From NCBI RefSeq assembly GCF_014646915.1, contig NZ_BMOE01000003.1, forward strand, positions 124,001 to 188,000: a stretch of DNA of 64,000 nucleotides, in the 5' to 3' direction. This DNA comes from Deinococcus aquiradiocola (GTDB lineage: Bacteria; Deinococcota; Deinococci; Deinococcales; Deinococcaceae). The notes beneath the pieces are model-generated. The model saw nothing but the letters and a program-made list of their open reading frames with translations. It did no database searches and was not told the origin of the DNA. A program made the translations under genes and the position numbers. Below, one piece after another: positions 29,298 to 43,394 of the stretch; position 1 is the first letter of the stretch; every line of letters begins with the position of its first letter.

Positions 29298-31201
29298 GCG
29301 CGCGGCGGGACGCGCAGGACGTACCCGCCGAGCCGCACCGAGCGGATCACGTACTCGCTCGTGAGTGTCAGCAGTTTCTTTCGCAGGCTGCTGACGCTGA
29401 GGTTCAGGGCATTCCCGGCCTCTTCCGCCGTGCGGTTCCACACGGTGCGGCACAGGTCCGCGCGGCTGAACATCTGCTCCGGGCTGCTCGCCAGGACGGC
29501 CAGCACCTGCGTCTCCTTGAGGTTCAGTCTCACCTCGCGGTCCAGGACGCGCACCGTCTGCCGTGCCGGGTACAGCACCAGCGGTCCGCAGCGGACGGGG
29601 GCGGCCATCAGGTCGTCCAGGGTCGGCTGGGTCGGCAGCGGGCGCTCGACCTGCGCCGTCCTGACCTGGGACGCGTCCGGTGCCGGGCGCTGCAGGGCGC
29701 GCTGCTCGTAGCGGCGGCGTTCCGCGAGTTCCAGCGCCTCGCGCACGCCGGGCGCCTCGTTGCCGATGGCCGTGCCGGTCTGCACGGTCACGCCCGAGAA
29801 GTGCGCGAGGCGCAGCACCGGCAGGGCCGACTGGATGGCCGTCTCCACCTCGCACTGCCACGCGGAGGGCGTCATCGCCTGACCGAGCTGCGACACGAGC
29901 GCGAACTCGTTCGCGCCTGTCCGGAAGAGCTGCACGCCGCCCGCGAGGTCCGAGGAGAGCGCGATCGAGAAGAGCCGCACGAGCGCGTCGCCGCGCGCCT
30001 GCCCTTCGGCCTCCAGCACGCTGCGGTACCCGGCGAGCGAGATGGACGCGAGGCCCGCGAGGCCCTGCGCGGGCAGCGCCTTGAGGGCCGCGTCGAGCGC
30101 CTGCCGGTTCCCGAGGCTCGTGAGGGGGTCCGTGAACGCCGACTCGTGCATCATGCGCCGACGTTCCTGATTGCTGAGCGATGCGCGCAGGCTCCGCGCG
30201 GCGGCCTCCAGCAGCGCGCGGTCCTCGGCACTCCACGGTTCGTTGCGGCGCAGGCGCGTGAACATCACGATGTACGACTGGTCCTCGAAATGTCCGAGCG
30301 GCAGCCACGCGACGGCCGTGATGCCCAGGCCCCGCAGTTCCGGCACCGAGTCGGGGTGCGTCTCGTACCGGTCCACGAAGTGCGGCCGCTGCTGGTCGAG
30401 CACGTGCCAGAGTGCGCCCGTGCCGCGCTTGAGCAGCGACGGAATCCACGAGGTGAGCATCTCGCCTTCGGGATTCGCGGCCCACACGGCCGCGATGGAC
30501 GCCTCGTCGCCGCGCACGATGCTGAGGTTCCCCCAGTCGATGCGGGCCACGCCCGACACGAGTTCCAGCACCCGCGTCACGAGGTCCATCGGCGGGAGCT
30601 GCAGCAGCAGCAGTTCCGACACGCCGAGCAGCACCTCGCTGTACGCGTGACTGTCGCGCAGGGAGCGCATCAGCAGCGCGTTCGCCTGCGATTCGCGTTC
30701 CAGCTGAAGGCCGCGCAGCCGCAGTTCCAGTTCGTCCATCACCAGGGCCGCGAGGTCCTGCAGGACGCCGCGTTCGTCCGCCGTGAGGTCCGGGCGCGGC
30801 ACGGTGTCGATGATGCACAGCGTCCCGAGCCGGAAGCCGTCGTGGGTCTCCAGCGGCGCGCCCGCGTAGAAGCGGATGTGGGGATGGCCGGTCACGAGCG
30901 CGTTGTCCCGGAACCGGGGGTCCTGCCGGGCGTCCTGCACGACCAGCACTTCGCTCGCGTCGAGTGCGTGCGCGCAGAATGACAGTTCACGCGAGGTCTG
31001 CCGCAGGTCCAGGCCCAGGCACGCCTTGAAGAACTGGTGTTCCTCGTCCACCAGCGACACGAGCGCGATGGGGGTCCGGAAGAGCCGGGCCGCGAGGGCC
31101 GCGATGCGGTCGAAGGCCGTTTCCGGCAGGGTGTTGATGACGGCGTACCTTGCGAGCGCCTCCAGTCGGCTCTGTTCTGTGGTGGGGTTCAGGACCGTCA
31201 T
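29294..31201 (-). CDS. GAF-GAF-degenerate GGDEF-winged-helix regulator
   Basis: A 635-residue protein. Residues about 20-155 are a GAF domain (IALVSLVDEEHQFFKACLG..SFCAHAL..VVQDA), 190-345 a second GAF, 355-500 a GGDEF-like domain (TDPLTSLGNRQALDAAL) whose signature reads FRTGANEFAL, so it lacks the GG[DE]EF catalytic loop, and about 530-630 an OmpR-type winged helix (VRLNLKETQVLAVLASSPEQMFSRADLCRTVW). It has no receiver domain or membrane segment. It is a one-component regulator of an unusual build. Confidence 0.85.
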   Translation of the reverse strand: MTVLNPTTEQSRLEALARYAVINTLPETAFDRIAALAARLFRTPIALVSLVDEEHQFFKACLGLDLRQTSRELSFCAHALDASEVLVVQDARQDPRFRDNALVTGHPHIRFYAGAPLETHDGFRLGTLCIIDTVPRPDLTADERGVLQDLAALVMDELELRLRGLQLERESQANALLMRSLRDSHAYSEVLLGVSELLLLQLPPMDLVTRVLELVSGVARIDWGNLSIVRGDEASIAAVWAANPEGEMLTSWIPSLLKRGTGALWHVLDQQRPHFVDRYETHPDSVPELRGLGITAVAWLPLGHFEDQSYIVMFTRLRRNEPWSAEDRALLEAAARSLRASLSNQERRRMMHESAFTDPLTSLGNRQALDAALKALPAQGLAGLASISLAGYRSVLEAEGQARGDALVRLFSIALSSDLAGGVQLFRTGANEFALVSQLGQAMTPSAWQCEVETAIQSALPVLRLAHFSGVTVQTGTAIGNEAPGVREALELAERRRYEQRALQRPAPDASQVRTAQVERPLPTQPTLDDLMAAPVRCGPLVLYPARQTVRVLDREVRLNLKETQVLAVLASSPEQMFSRADLCRTVWNRTAEEAGNALNLSVSSLRKKLLTLTSEYVIRSVRLGGYVLRVPPRA

Positions 31202-31210
31202 GTGACTCTC

Positions 31211-31216
31211 ACTGTA
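31211..31216 (-). promoter_or_regulatory. -10 box of the GAF-GGDEF-winged-helix gene
   Basis: TACAGT on the minus strand, 9 nt before the ATG at 31201, predicts a leader of only 2-3 nt. Confidence 0.4.
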
Positions 31217-31423
31217 CGTGGACGCTCTGACAAGAGCCTGTCAGCGCCGGGCACTCCACCTTCATGCCCGGGCCGCCAGACGCGGGCCGGGTCCACCGTG
31301 CCCTGCGCCCGCGGTCCTGACGCCTCCGCCGTGACACCCGATGAGAGACGGCGCAAGCCTTCCTCAACGCCGCGCCGATCAATCAGACAATTGCCCTGAC
31401 GCGCCGAGCTTAAGGTGGGCCCC

Positions 31424-32191
31424 GTGAAGAACATCCTCGTGATCCTGTCTAGCGAAACCCAGCTGCCCCTCAAGGACGGCAAGACGCACGCCACCGGCTT
31501 CTACCTCAACGAGTTCGGCGTGCCCGCCCACCGCCTCGTGCAGGAGGGCTACACCCTCACTGTCGCCACGCCCAGAGGCAACCGCCCTGCCATGGACGCC
31601 GGAAGCGACGTCAAGGACTTCTTCAAGAGCGAAGAGGAGCACCAGAGCATCAAGGCTTTCGTGACGGACCTGCTCGACCGGGGCGTCGTGAAGCTCTCGG
31701 ACGCCGCCGCCGACCTCTCCAAGTTCGACGCGGTGTTCCTGCCGGGCGGGCACGCCCCCATGATCGAACTGATGCGCGACGCGGACCTGGGGCGCGTGCT
31801 GGAGCACTTCCACGCCCGCAGCCTCCCCACGGCCCTCATCTGCCACGCGCCCGCCGCCCTGCTGGCCGCGCAGCCCGACGCGGCCGACTTCCAGGCGGCC
31901 CTGCAGCGCGGCGAGACGCCTGCCAGCAAGGGCTTCCTTTACGACGGCTACAAGGTCACGGTCTTCGCGAACACCGAGGAGCAGGACGCCGAGAAGGGTT
32001 TCGAGGCGCCCATGCAGTACTACCCGGCCGACGCGCTGAACGCGGCGGGCGCCCTCGTGCTGAACGGCGACAAGTACAGCAGCCACGTCGTGCGTGACCG
32101 TGAACTCATCACGGGCCAGAACCCCATGAGCGACGAGGAGTTCGTCGAGGTGTTCCTGAAGGCGCTGGACGAGCAGGCCGCGCAGGCCTGA
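31424..32191 (+). CDS. DJ-1/PfpI-superfamily protein, Hsp31/glyoxalase III-like
   Basis: A 255-residue protein with the class I glutamine-amidotransferase-like fold. The nucleophile elbow is ALICHAPAALL (Cys followed by His), with the acidic residue in LNEFGVPAHRL and the metal/His region GGHAPMIEL. Family members act as glyoxalase III, chaperone or deglycase. The GTG at 31424 is preferred because AAGGTGGG lies just upstream; a GTG three codons earlier overlaps this SD. A strong terminator follows. Confidence 0.88.
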   Translation: MKNILVILSSETQLPLKDGKTHATGFYLNEFGVPAHRLVQEGYTLTVATPRGNRPAMDAGSDVKDFFKSEEEHQSIKAFVTDLLDRGVVKLSDAAADLSKFDAVFLPGGHAPMIELMRDADLGRVLEHFHARSLPTALICHAPAALLAAQPDAADFQAALQRGETPASKGFLYDGYKVTVFANTEEQDAEKGFEAPMQYYPADALNAAGALVLNGDKYSSHVVRDRELITGQNPMSDEEFVEVFLKALDEQAAQA

Positions 32192-32206
32192 GCTTCCCGC
32201 AGGCAG

Positions 32207-32249
32207 GGCGGCGCCGCCGGTTTCCCCCAGGGGTCCGGCGGCGCCGTCC
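32207..32249 (+). terminator. Strong hairpin after the DJ-1-family gene
   Basis: A 14-bp GC stem (32207-32220 with 32235-32248, one wobble) and a 14-nt loop are followed by TGTTGTG. It isolates the gene from the TPP riboswitch transcript. Confidence 0.7.
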
Positions 32250-32310
32250 TGTTGTGTGGAGGCGCTTCGTCTTGACGCGCGCGGCCCGCGGTGCTATTCC
32301 TGAGCCGTCA

Positions 32311-35277
<2,967 letters not shown>

Positions 35278-35281
<4 letters not shown>

Positions 35282-36084
35282 CGGCCCACGACTCCCTCGT
35301 CGTGGCGGGCCGCCCGTTCGCGTCGCGGCTGATGCTCGGCACCGGCAAGTTCCGCGACCATCACGTCATGCGGGACGCCATCGCGGCGAGCGGCGCGCAG
35401 ATCGTGACGGTCGCCATCCGGCGCGTCGAACTGAACGCGCCGGGCCACGAGGGCCTCCTCGACCGCCTCGACCTGGACCGCCTGCAGCTCCTCCCGAACA
35501 CCGCCGGGTGCCGCACGGCGGCCGAGGCGCTGCGCGTCGCGCGGCTCGCCCGCGCCCTGACCGGCGTGGACTGGGTGAAGCTGGAAGTCATCCCGGACGC
35601 CCGTTACCTGCTGCCGGACAGCCTGGAGACCCTGCGGGCCGCCGAGGTGCTGGTGGGAGAGGGCTTCACGGTGCTGCCGTACGTGCAGCCGGACGCGGTG
35701 CTCGCGCGGGCGCTGCAGGCGGCGGGCTGCGCGACCGTCATGCCGCTCGGCAGTCCCATCGGGTCGGGGCGCGGCCTGCTCACGGCGGCCCTCGTGCGGA
35801 CGGTGGTGGAGGCAGTGGACGTGCCGGTCGTGGTGGACGCGGGCCTGGGCGTCCCGAGCGACGCGGCGCAGGCGATGGAGCTGGGCGCGCAGGCGGTCCT
35901 CGTGAACACGGCGGTCGCGGAGGCGCACGACCCGGTCGGCATGGCGGCCGCGTTCGGCCTGGCCGTGCAGGCGGGCCGCGCCGGGTTCCTCGCGGGGCGC
36001 ATGGAGGTCCGCGACCACGCGAGCCCCAGCAGTCCCGTGACGGGCGTGGTGCGCCTCCCCGACCCCGAAGTGCCGCTCCCGTGA
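35278..36084 (+). CDS. thiG: Thiazole synthase ThiG
   Basis: A 268-residue TIM-barrel enzyme that forms the thiazole phosphate from deoxyxylulose phosphate, ThiS thiocarboxylate and dehydroglycine. Motifs: LMLGTGKF at the start, the Schiff-base Lys in [21 protein letters not shown], and [31 protein letters not shown]. The ATG overlaps the thiES stop. Confidence 0.95.
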
Positions 36085-36995
36085 CGGCGCGTGACGGGAC
36101 GGGCGTCGCCGTGATCGGTGGCGGCCTGATCGGGGCGTGCGTCGCGGCCGAACTGGCGTGGGCGGGCGAGCGCGTCACGGTGTTCGACCCGGACCGGCCG
36201 GGCGCGGCGTGGGCGGCGAGCGCCGGGCTGCTCACGCCGACGCACGAGGACCTGCGCGGCACCCCGCTGGACGGGGACGCGGTCCTCAGCCTGGCGCTCT
36301 GGCCGGACTTCGCGCGCAGGCTGGAGGCGGCGTCGGGGCAGGCGGTGCACCACCGGCCCGCCCCGCCGGGGCGCGGCTTCGGTCCGCTCGAAGGGCAGGT
36401 GCACCCGCCGTCCGTGCGGGCCGCCGCGCTGGCGGGCCTGGAGGTGCGCCGCGAGGAGGTCCTGCACCTGCAGGAGGACCCGCGTGGCCTGAAGGTCCGC
36501 ACGGACGCTGGCGAGGAGGTGTTCGCGGCGGGTGTCCTCGCGTGTGGCGCGTGGAGTGCCGCGTTCGGCCTGCCGGTGCGCGCGGTGTGGGGCGAGGCGC
36601 TCCTGCTGCCGGGCAGCGGCGCGCCCCTGCCCCGCTACGCTCCCAGGCGCGCGGGCCGGGCGGCGCACCGGCGGTACGCGCTGGACCGCCCGGACGGCGT
36701 GTATGTCGGCGCGACGGCCCGGCCGCAGCCGTCCCCCGCGCCGGGCGGCTGGTCCGACCGCTGGCTGCTCGGTGTGGCGCGCGACCTGCTGGGCGACCTG
36801 CCCCCGGGTCAGGCCGTGCGGGGTCGCCTCGCCGGGGCGCGGCCCGTCACGCCGGACGGGCAGCCCATCGTGGGGCCGCACCCCGACTGGGCGCGGGTGT
36901 TCGTGGCGACGGGGCACGGGCGACACGGGGCACTCCTCGCGCCCCTGACGGCCCGCCGCGCCCTCGACTGGCTGCGGGCCGGGGTGGCCGGGTGA
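36081..36995 (+). CDS. thiO: FAD-dependent glycine oxidase ThiO-like
   Basis: A 304-residue DAO-type oxidase with the Rossmann motif [17 protein letters not shown] (about 10-26) and the C-terminal FAD segment [11 protein letters not shown]. In aerobes ThiO supplies the dehydroglycine used by ThiG, replacing ThiH, which agrees with the absence of thiH here. It is shorter than average (families run 330-370). The GTG overlaps the thiG stop. Confidence 0.88.
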   Translation: MTARDGTGVAVIGGGLIGACVAAELAWAGERVTVFDPDRPGAAWAASAGLLTPTHEDLRGTPLDGDAVLSLALWPDFARRLEAASGQAVHHRPAPPGRGFGPLEGQVHPPSVRAAALAGLEVRREEVLHLQEDPRGLKVRTDAGEEVFAAGVLACGAWSAAFGLPVRAVWGEALLLPGSGAPLPRYAPRRAGRAAHRRYALDRPDGVYVGATARPQPSPAPGGWSDRWLLGVARDLLGDLPPGQAVRGRLAGARPVTPDGQPIVGPHPDWARVFVATGHGRHGALLAPLTARRALDWLRAGVAG

Positions 36996-37837
36996 AGCGC
37001 GTGGCGCTCACCGTCGCCGGGTCCGACTCGGGCGGCGGGGCGGGCCTGCAGGCCGACCTGAAGACCTTCCAGGCGCACGGCGTGTACGGCGCGTCGGTCG
37101 TGACGCTCGTCACGGCGCAGAACACGCGCGGCGTGCGCCGGGCCGTGATCCTCACGCCGGACGTGGTGCGCGACCAGCTGGAGGCGGTCCTGGACGACTT
37201 TCCGGTGGCGGCCGTGAAGACCGGCGCGCTCGGGGACGCGGCCACCGTCGCGGTCGTCGCGCAGGTGCTGCGCGGGCGCAACCTGCCGCTGGTGGTGGAC
37301 CCCGTAATGATCGCGAAGAGCGGCGACGCGCTGCTGCAATCGGAGGCGGTGAGTGCGCTGCGGGAGCTGCTGCTGCCTCTGGCGGCGCTCGTGACGCCGA
37401 ACCTGCCGGAAGCGGAGGTGCTGCTGGACCTCGCGCCCGGCGCGCTGCACGCCAGGGACGGGCTGGCGCGGGCGTTGACGACGCCGCTGCCCTGGCCGGC
37501 CCTGCTGAAGGGCGGGCACGGCACGGGCGACGTCCTGACGGACCTGCTGTGCCTGGGCGGAGAGCCGCGCCGCTTCGAGGGTCGGCGCGTCGTGACGCGG
37601 CACACGCACGGGACCGGCTGCACCCTGTCGGCAGCGGTCACGGCACGCCTCGCGCTCGGGGACAGCCTGCCGGACGCGGTGGAGGCGGGGCTGGCGTACC
37701 TGCGGGCCGCGCTGCTGGAGGCGCCCGGGCTGGGGGCGGGTGCCGGGCCGCTGGAGCATTCGCCGTCCGGAACGTGGGGCCGTACCCCCCCTGAACGGGG
37801 GGATTCTGTCACCGGTCCGAGGACGCATGTCCCGTGA
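36992..37837 (+). CDS. thiD: Hydroxymethylpyrimidine (phosphate) kinase ThiD
   Basis: A 281-residue ribokinase-fold enzyme that phosphorylates HMP and HMP-P. Motifs: [19 protein letters not shown] near the N-terminus, [10 protein letters not shown], and the anion-hole block [17 protein letters not shown]. The ThiD fold should end by about residue 255; the remaining 25 residues run through a C6/G6 hairpin that looks like a terminator and are probably not structural. The GTG overlaps thiO. Confidence 0.93.
   Translation: MKRVALTVAGSDSGGGAGLQADLKTFQAHGVYGASVVTLVTAQNTRGVRRAVILTPDVVRDQLEAVLDDFPVAAVKTGALGDAATVAVVAQVLRGRNLPLVVDPVMIAKSGDALLQSEAVSALRELLLPLAALVTPNLPEAEVLLDLAPGALHARDGLARALTTPLPWPALLKGGHGTGDVLTDLLCLGGEPRRFEGRRVVTRHTHGTGCTLSAAVTARLALGDSLPDAVEAGLAYLRAALLEAPGLGAGAGPLEHSPSGTWGRTPPERGDSVTGPRTHVP
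37785..37808 (+). terminator. C6-G6 hairpin inside the thiD 3' end
   Basis: CCCCCC and GGGGGG pair around a TGAAC loop, followed by ATTCTGTC. It would end the thi transcript, after which nadB has its own -10 box. Confidence 0.55.
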
Positions 37838-37851
37838 CCGTCCCCGACCCC

Positions 37852-37857
37852 CATAAT
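37852..37857 (+). promoter_or_regulatory. -10 box of nadB, leaderless type
   Basis: CATAAT followed by 6 nt and the in-frame GTG at 37864 suggests that the nad operon starts here as a leaderless transcript. Confidence 0.5.
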
Positions 37858-37863
37858 GTGCCG

Positions 37864-39459
37864 GTGTTCACAAGCTCTTTCGACGCGGACCTGCTGATCG
37901 TCGGCGGCGGCATCGCCGGACTCAGCGCCGCCCTGCACGCCCACCGACGCGGCCTGCGCGTCCTGCTCGTCAGCAAGACCGCCCTCGAAGGCGGCAGCAC
38001 CTTCTGGGCGCAGGGCGGCGCCGCCGCCCCCACCGGCCCGGACGACCACGCCGCCCACCTGCACGACACCCTGGACGCCGGACGCGGCCTGTGCCACGAG
38101 GACGTCGTGGCGGGCTTCGTGCAGGAAGCGGCCGCCAGCCTCGACGCCCTCGACACGCTCGGCGTGCCCTTCAGCCGCCACGTCACCCTGGAAGGCGGGC
38201 ACGGCCGCCCCCGCGTCCGCCACGCCTACGGGGACGAGACGGGACGCGCCATCAGCGAGACGCTCGCCCGCGCCGTCCGGCAGAGCGGCATGCAGGTGCT
38301 CGAACACACCTTCGCGCGCCGCCTGCTGCAGTCCGCGTCCGGCCGCGTGGTCGGCGCGGAACTCGAAACGCAGGGCCGCGTCACGCAGGCCCTCGCGGGC
38401 GCCGTGCTGCTCGCCACGGGCGGCTTCGGCCGCGTGTACCCCGTCACGACCGCCCCGCCCGAAGGGACCGGCGACGGCCTCGCCCTCGCGTACCGCGCCG
38501 GCGCGGAGCTGCGCGACCTGGAATTCGTGCAGTTTCACCCGACCGCCTTCGTGCCCGCCACGCCGCCCGGCACCGTCGTCCTCGTGAGCGAGGCCGTGCG
38601 CGGCGAGGGCGCCCACCTCCTGAACGGCGACGGGGAGCGCTTCATGGCCCGCCACGACGCCGCCCTGGAACTCGCGCCCAGGGACGTGGTCGCCCGCGCC
38701 GTCGCCGCCGAACGCGCCCGGACCGGCACCGTCACCCTCGACCTGCGCCACCTCGGGGCCGACCACGTCCGCACGCGCTTCCCCGGCATCGCCGCGCGCC
38801 TCACCGCGCTCGGCGTGGACCCCGCCACCACCCCCGTCCCCGTGCAGCCCGCCGTGCACTACACCATGGGCGGCGTCACCACCGACGCCTGGGGCCGCAC
38901 CACCCTGCCCGGCCTGTACGCGGCGGGCGAGGTCGCGTCCAGCGGCCTGCACGGCGCGAACAGGCTCGCCAGCAACAGCCTCACCGAGGGCCTCGTGTTC
39001 GGCGCGCGGGCCGTGCAGGCCGCCGCGCAGGACCTGCACCGCGAACCTCCCGCCCGCGCCACCCCCCTCCAGACCCTCCCCGAGGGCGAGTGGCTGACCG
39101 CGCAGGCGCGCCTCGCGGACGCCGCCGGACTCGTCCGCCACGGCGACGCCCTCCAGGCCGCTCTGGACGGATGGCCGGACCTGCCGGACGCGCCGGACAG
39201 CGTGGACCGCGCGGCCCTGGAACGCGGGAACCTCGCGCTGCTCGGCCGCCTGCTGCTCCTCGGCGCGCTCGCCCGGCAGGAATCGCGCGGCGCCCACTGG
39301 CGCGCCGACCACCCGCACCTCGCCGCACCCCGGCACGCCGTGCAGGTCGCGGGCACCCTCCGGCACGAAGCCCTGCCGGGAAGCGTCCCGGACGGAGTGC
39401 TACAGTCTGCCCGTGTTTCGACAGGCCCCACCCACATCAACCCCCCGGAGAGCGCATGA
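37864..39459 (+). CDS. nadB: L-aspartate oxidase
   Basis: A 531-residue flavoenzyme oxidising aspartate to iminoaspartate, the first step of de novo NAD synthesis. Motifs: FAD-binding [31 protein letters not shown], the active-site HPTAF and [13 protein letters not shown], and [39 protein letters not shown]. The GTG at 37864 is chosen from the leaderless -10; the frame is open from a GTG at 37834 overlapping thiD, which would add 10 residues. Confidence 0.93.
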   Translation: MFTSSFDADLLIVGGGIAGLSAALHAHRRGLRVLLVSKTALEGGSTFWAQGGAAAPTGPDDHAAHLHDTLDAGRGLCHEDVVAGFVQEAAASLDALDTLGVPFSRHVTLEGGHGRPRVRHAYGDETGRAISETLARAVRQSGMQVLEHTFARRLLQSASGRVVGAELETQGRVTQALAGAVLLATGGFGRVYPVTTAPPEGTGDGLALAYRAGAELRDLEFVQFHPTAFVPATPPGTVVLVSEAVRGEGAHLLNGDGERFMARHDAALELAPRDVVARAVAAERARTGTVTLDLRHLGADHVRTRFPGIAARLTALGVDPATTPVPVQPAVHYTMGGVTTDAWGRTTLPGLYAAGEVASSGLHGANRLASNSLTEGLVFGARAVQAAAQDLHREPPARATPLQTLPEGEWLTAQARLADAAGLVRHGDALQAALDGWPDLPDAPDSVDRAALERGNLALLGRLLLLGALARQESRGAHWRADHPHLAAPRHAVQVAGTLRHEALPGSVPDGVLQSARVSTGPTHINPPESA

Positions 39460-40321
39460 CGCCCACTGACTCCCTCCCCGCCGCTCCCCGCAGCGACTCG
39501 CTCACCGACCGCCTGCGCCTCGCGCTGCAGGAAGACCTCGGGCGCGGCGACGCGACCACCCTCAGCACCATTCCCGCCGCGCAGGACGGTGTCGCCGTGC
39601 TGAAACTCAAGCAGGCGGGCATCCTCGCCGGGCAGGACGTCGCCCGGCAGGTGTTCGCCCTGACCGGCGCGGACCTGCACGTGCAGTGGCTGCAGCCGGA
39701 AGGCGAACCTCTCGTGCCCGGCGTGATCGGCGAGGTGCGCGGCAACCTGCGCGCCATCCTGACGGCCGAACGTCTCGCGCTGAACCTCATGCAGCGCCTC
39801 AGCGGCGTCGCCACCCTCAGCCGCACGTACGCCGACGCGCTCGCCGGGACCCGCACCCGCCTCCTCGACACCCGCAAGACCACGCCCCTGTGGCGCGACC
39901 TCGAAAAGTACGCCGTGCGCGTCGGCGGCGGCCTCAACCACCGCCACGGCCTCGACGACGGCCTGCTCATCAAGGACAACCACGTCGCCGCGGCCGGCAG
40001 CGTCGGCGAGGCCGTCCGGCGCGCCCGCAGCGGCGGGTACCTGCTGCAGGTCGAGTGCGAGGTCAGCACGCCCGCACAGGTGCAGGAAGCCCTTGACGCC
40101 GGCGCGGACCGCCTGCTGCTCGACAACATGCCGGACGACCAGATGCGCGAAGCGGTCCTGCTGCGCGACCGCCACGCCCCGCGCGTCACCCTCGAAGCGA
40201 GCGGCAACATGACCCTCGCCCGCCTCCCACACGTCGCCCGGACCGGCGTGGACTTCGTGAGCGTCGGCGCGCTCACCCACTCCGCCCCCGCCCTCGACAT
40301 CAGCCTGGACGTGAAACAAGC

Positions 40322-40325
<4 letters not shown>
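39456..40325 (+). CDS. nadC: Quinolinate phosphoribosyltransferase (decarboxylating)
   Basis: A 289-residue type II phosphoribosyltransferase converting quinolinate and PRPP to nicotinate mononucleotide. Conserved blocks: EDLGRGDATT, NLMQRLSGVATLSRTY, TRLLDTRKTTPLWRDLEKYAVRVGGGLNHRHGL and LIKDNHVAA, VECEVSTPAQ, and the C-terminal LEASGNMTL..VDFVSVGALTHS. GGAG lies before the ATG, which overlaps the nadB stop (ATGA). Confidence 0.95.
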
Positions 40326-41305
<980 letters not shown>

Positions 41306-41389
41306 CCCCTGCGGCACCCTGCTGCCGTGCCCGCCCCCGTGCGGCGGCGAGGACCGTTGTGACGCCACGGTCAGACTTCGTGACGGACA

Positions 41390-42454
41390 ATGCCGGAAGC
41401 GATGGGCACCCCGTACATCAGGCCGCACTGGTCCCACCTGAGATCCAGGCTCCACGAACTGAACAGCGTCGCGGCGCTGCTCGTGGTGCCGGGCGTGATC
41501 GCGTGGAACGCCGTGCGCCTCCAGGTGCCGGGCGAACGCTGGTTCCTGGCAGCGGCTGCCGTCGGGGCGGCCGTCACGGCGTCCTCCGTCTTCTGGCGCC
41601 CGCCCGGCCAGCGCCTGCAGACCGGCAGGGACCGGGCGCTGACCGAGACGGCCATCCTGCTCAGCCCGCTGCTCTACCTGATCGTGCTGGCGCTGCAGTC
41701 GAACGCCGCGCACCCGGTCGGCGTGGCCCTGCTGCCGCTGCTCGCCCCCACGTACTACGCCCGCTGGGCCGTGCAGTACGCCGAGCAGCCGCGCCTCGGC
41801 CTGACCTTCAGCCTGCTGTACCTGTGCCTCACGGGCGGCGCGGTGCTCGTCACGTTCCTGCGCGGCCACCTGGACCTCGACCCGGCCACGGTCGTGCTGC
41901 TCGGTCTGCTGCAGATCTACAACCTCTCGGACCTGAGACGGCTCGCGGACGAGATGGTGACGGTCAGCGCGCACCGTGACGCGGCGCTGCATGCGGCGAG
42001 ACACGACACCCTGACGGGCCTCCCCAACCGGCGCGTCTTCGAGGAGGACATGCAGACCCTGGCCGCAGACACGCCGCATGCCGTGCTGCTGCTGGACGTG
42101 GACCACTTCAAGACCGTGAACGACGTGTACGGGCACGACGTGGGCGATCAGGTGCTCGTGGGCCTCGGTGAGCGCCTGCAGCACGTGATCCGCGAGCACG
42201 GCACCGTGTACCGCTGGGGCGGCGAGGAGTTCGTGATCCTGCTGCCCGGCCACATGCCGGGCCGCGCCCGCCAGGCGGCCGAAGCGGTCCGCGCACAGGT
42301 CGCCCGGTCACCGGTGGCGGGGCTGCCCGTCACCGTCAGCGGAGGTGTGGGGGCGTGGCGGCCGGACGAAAGCCTGCGGGAGAACTTCATGCGGATCGAC
42401 GCGGCCCTCCTGCGCGCCAAACGCTCGGGCCGCGACCGCGTCGTGACCGCCTGA
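41390..42454 (+). CDS. Membrane diguanylate cyclase
   Basis: A 354-residue protein with about five or six hydrophobic segments in residues 27-185 and a C-terminal GGDEF domain (about 200-352): HDTLTGLPNRRVFEEDM, LLDVDHFKTVNDVYGHDVGDQVL and the active RWGGEEFVILLPG signature. No RxxD inhibitory site is seen before the GGEEF. It makes cyclic di-GMP. An ATG four codons further on is an alternative start. Confidence 0.9.
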   Translation: MPEAMGTPYIRPHWSHLRSRLHELNSVAALLVVPGVIAWNAVRLQVPGERWFLAAAAVGAAVTASSVFWRPPGQRLQTGRDRALTETAILLSPLLYLIVLALQSNAAHPVGVALLPLLAPTYYARWAVQYAEQPRLGLTFSLLYLCLTGGAVLVTFLRGHLDLDPATVVLLGLLQIYNLSDLRRLADEMVTVSAHRDAALHAARHDTLTGLPNRRVFEEDMQTLAADTPHAVLLLDVDHFKTVNDVYGHDVGDQVLVGLGERLQHVIREHGTVYRWGGEEFVILLPGHMPGRARQAAEAVRAQVARSPVAGLPVTVSGGVGAWRPDESLRENFMRIDAALLRAKRSGRDRVVTA

Positions 42455-42466
42455 CCGGCCGCAGCG

Positions 42467-43234
42467 TCAGGGGCGCAGGTCCGGACGGGTGGCGACGGCG
42501 CGCAGGCGGCAGTAGTCGGACTGCCAGGTCTCGCCGTTCCACAGGCGCGGGCGTGCGTACGCCTCGGCCCGTTCCAGCACCGCGGCGCGCTCGTCCGGCG
42601 CGAGCGGGGACAGCCATCCGCTGCCGAAGGTGGCGAGCCACGCGCGGAAGCCGTCCTCGCCCTGCAGCGGGCTGGGACGCGGGAACCACAGCGTCTGCCG
42701 CACCTGCAGGCCCGCGTCCTCCAGCAGGCGGGCGAGCTGCGCCGTGCTCGGGAACTCCCACGGGAGCGGCAGATCCGGCAGGCCCAGTGCCCGGCAGGCG
42801 TGGGCGACGGCGTCCAGCGTGACCTGCACGTTGCCCTGCCCGCCCATCTCCAGCACGAGGCGCCCGCCGGGCCGCAGCGCGCCGTGCACCCGTCCGAACA
42901 CCGAGTCCAGGGGACGCATCCAGTGGAGGGCGGCGTTGCTGAACACCGCGTCGAAACTGGCGGTGGCCTGCAGGGTGTGGGCGTCCTGCACTTCGAAGGT
43001 CACGTGCGGGTGCGCGGTGCGGGCGGCGGCGATCATGTCGGCGGAGGCGTCCATGCCCTTCACGTGCGCGCCGGACCGCGCGATCAGCGCCGTCAGTTCG
43101 CCGCTGCCGCAGCCGAGGTCCAGCACGCGCTCCCCGGCGCTCGGCGCGAGCCAGTCGTCCACGAGGTCCTGGCTGCTCCGGTACACGAAGGCGTGTCGGC
43201 GGCGGTACTCGCTGGCGTCCCAGGTGGTCTTCAT
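42467..43234 (-). CDS. SAM-dependent methyltransferase (trans-aconitate methyltransferase-like)
   Basis: A 255-residue class I methyltransferase with motif I VLDLGCGSGELTALI (about 38-52), the acidic residue in KGMDASADMI, FDAVFSNAALHWM and the C-terminal cap typical of the Tam group. GGGGAGG precedes the ATG. The physiological substrate cannot be told from sequence. Confidence 0.85.
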   Translation of the reverse strand: MKTTWDASEYRRRHAFVYRSSQDLVDDWLAPSAGERVLDLGCGSGELTALIARSGAHVKGMDASADMIAAARTAHPHVTFEVQDAHTLQATASFDAVFSNAALHWMRPLDSVFGRVHGALRPGGRLVLEMGGQGNVQVTLDAVAHACRALGLPDLPLPWEFPSTAQLARLLEDAGLQVRQTLWFPRPSPLQGEDGFRAWLATFGSGWLSPLAPDERAAVLERAEAYARPRLWNGETWQSDYCRLRAVATRPDLRP

Positions 43235-43347
43235 GCTGCGCCTCCCCGCACGCGCGCGCGTGCTGCCGCTCCGGTCCGTGGTGCGGAGCGGGTTGACCCG
43301 CACCCTATGCCCACGTCCGGGGGGGGCCGTGCCGCCGCGCTAGACAG

Positions 43348-43384
43348 CGGCCGGGCCTCCGGCGCGCGGCGGGAGGTCCGGCCG
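43348..43384 (-). terminator. Hairpin at the end of the chemosensory operon
   Basis: A 13-bp stem (one wobble) with an 11-nt loop lies just downstream of the REC-roadblock gene; there is no T-run. Confidence 0.5.
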
Positions 43385-43394
43385 TCCGTGTGGG

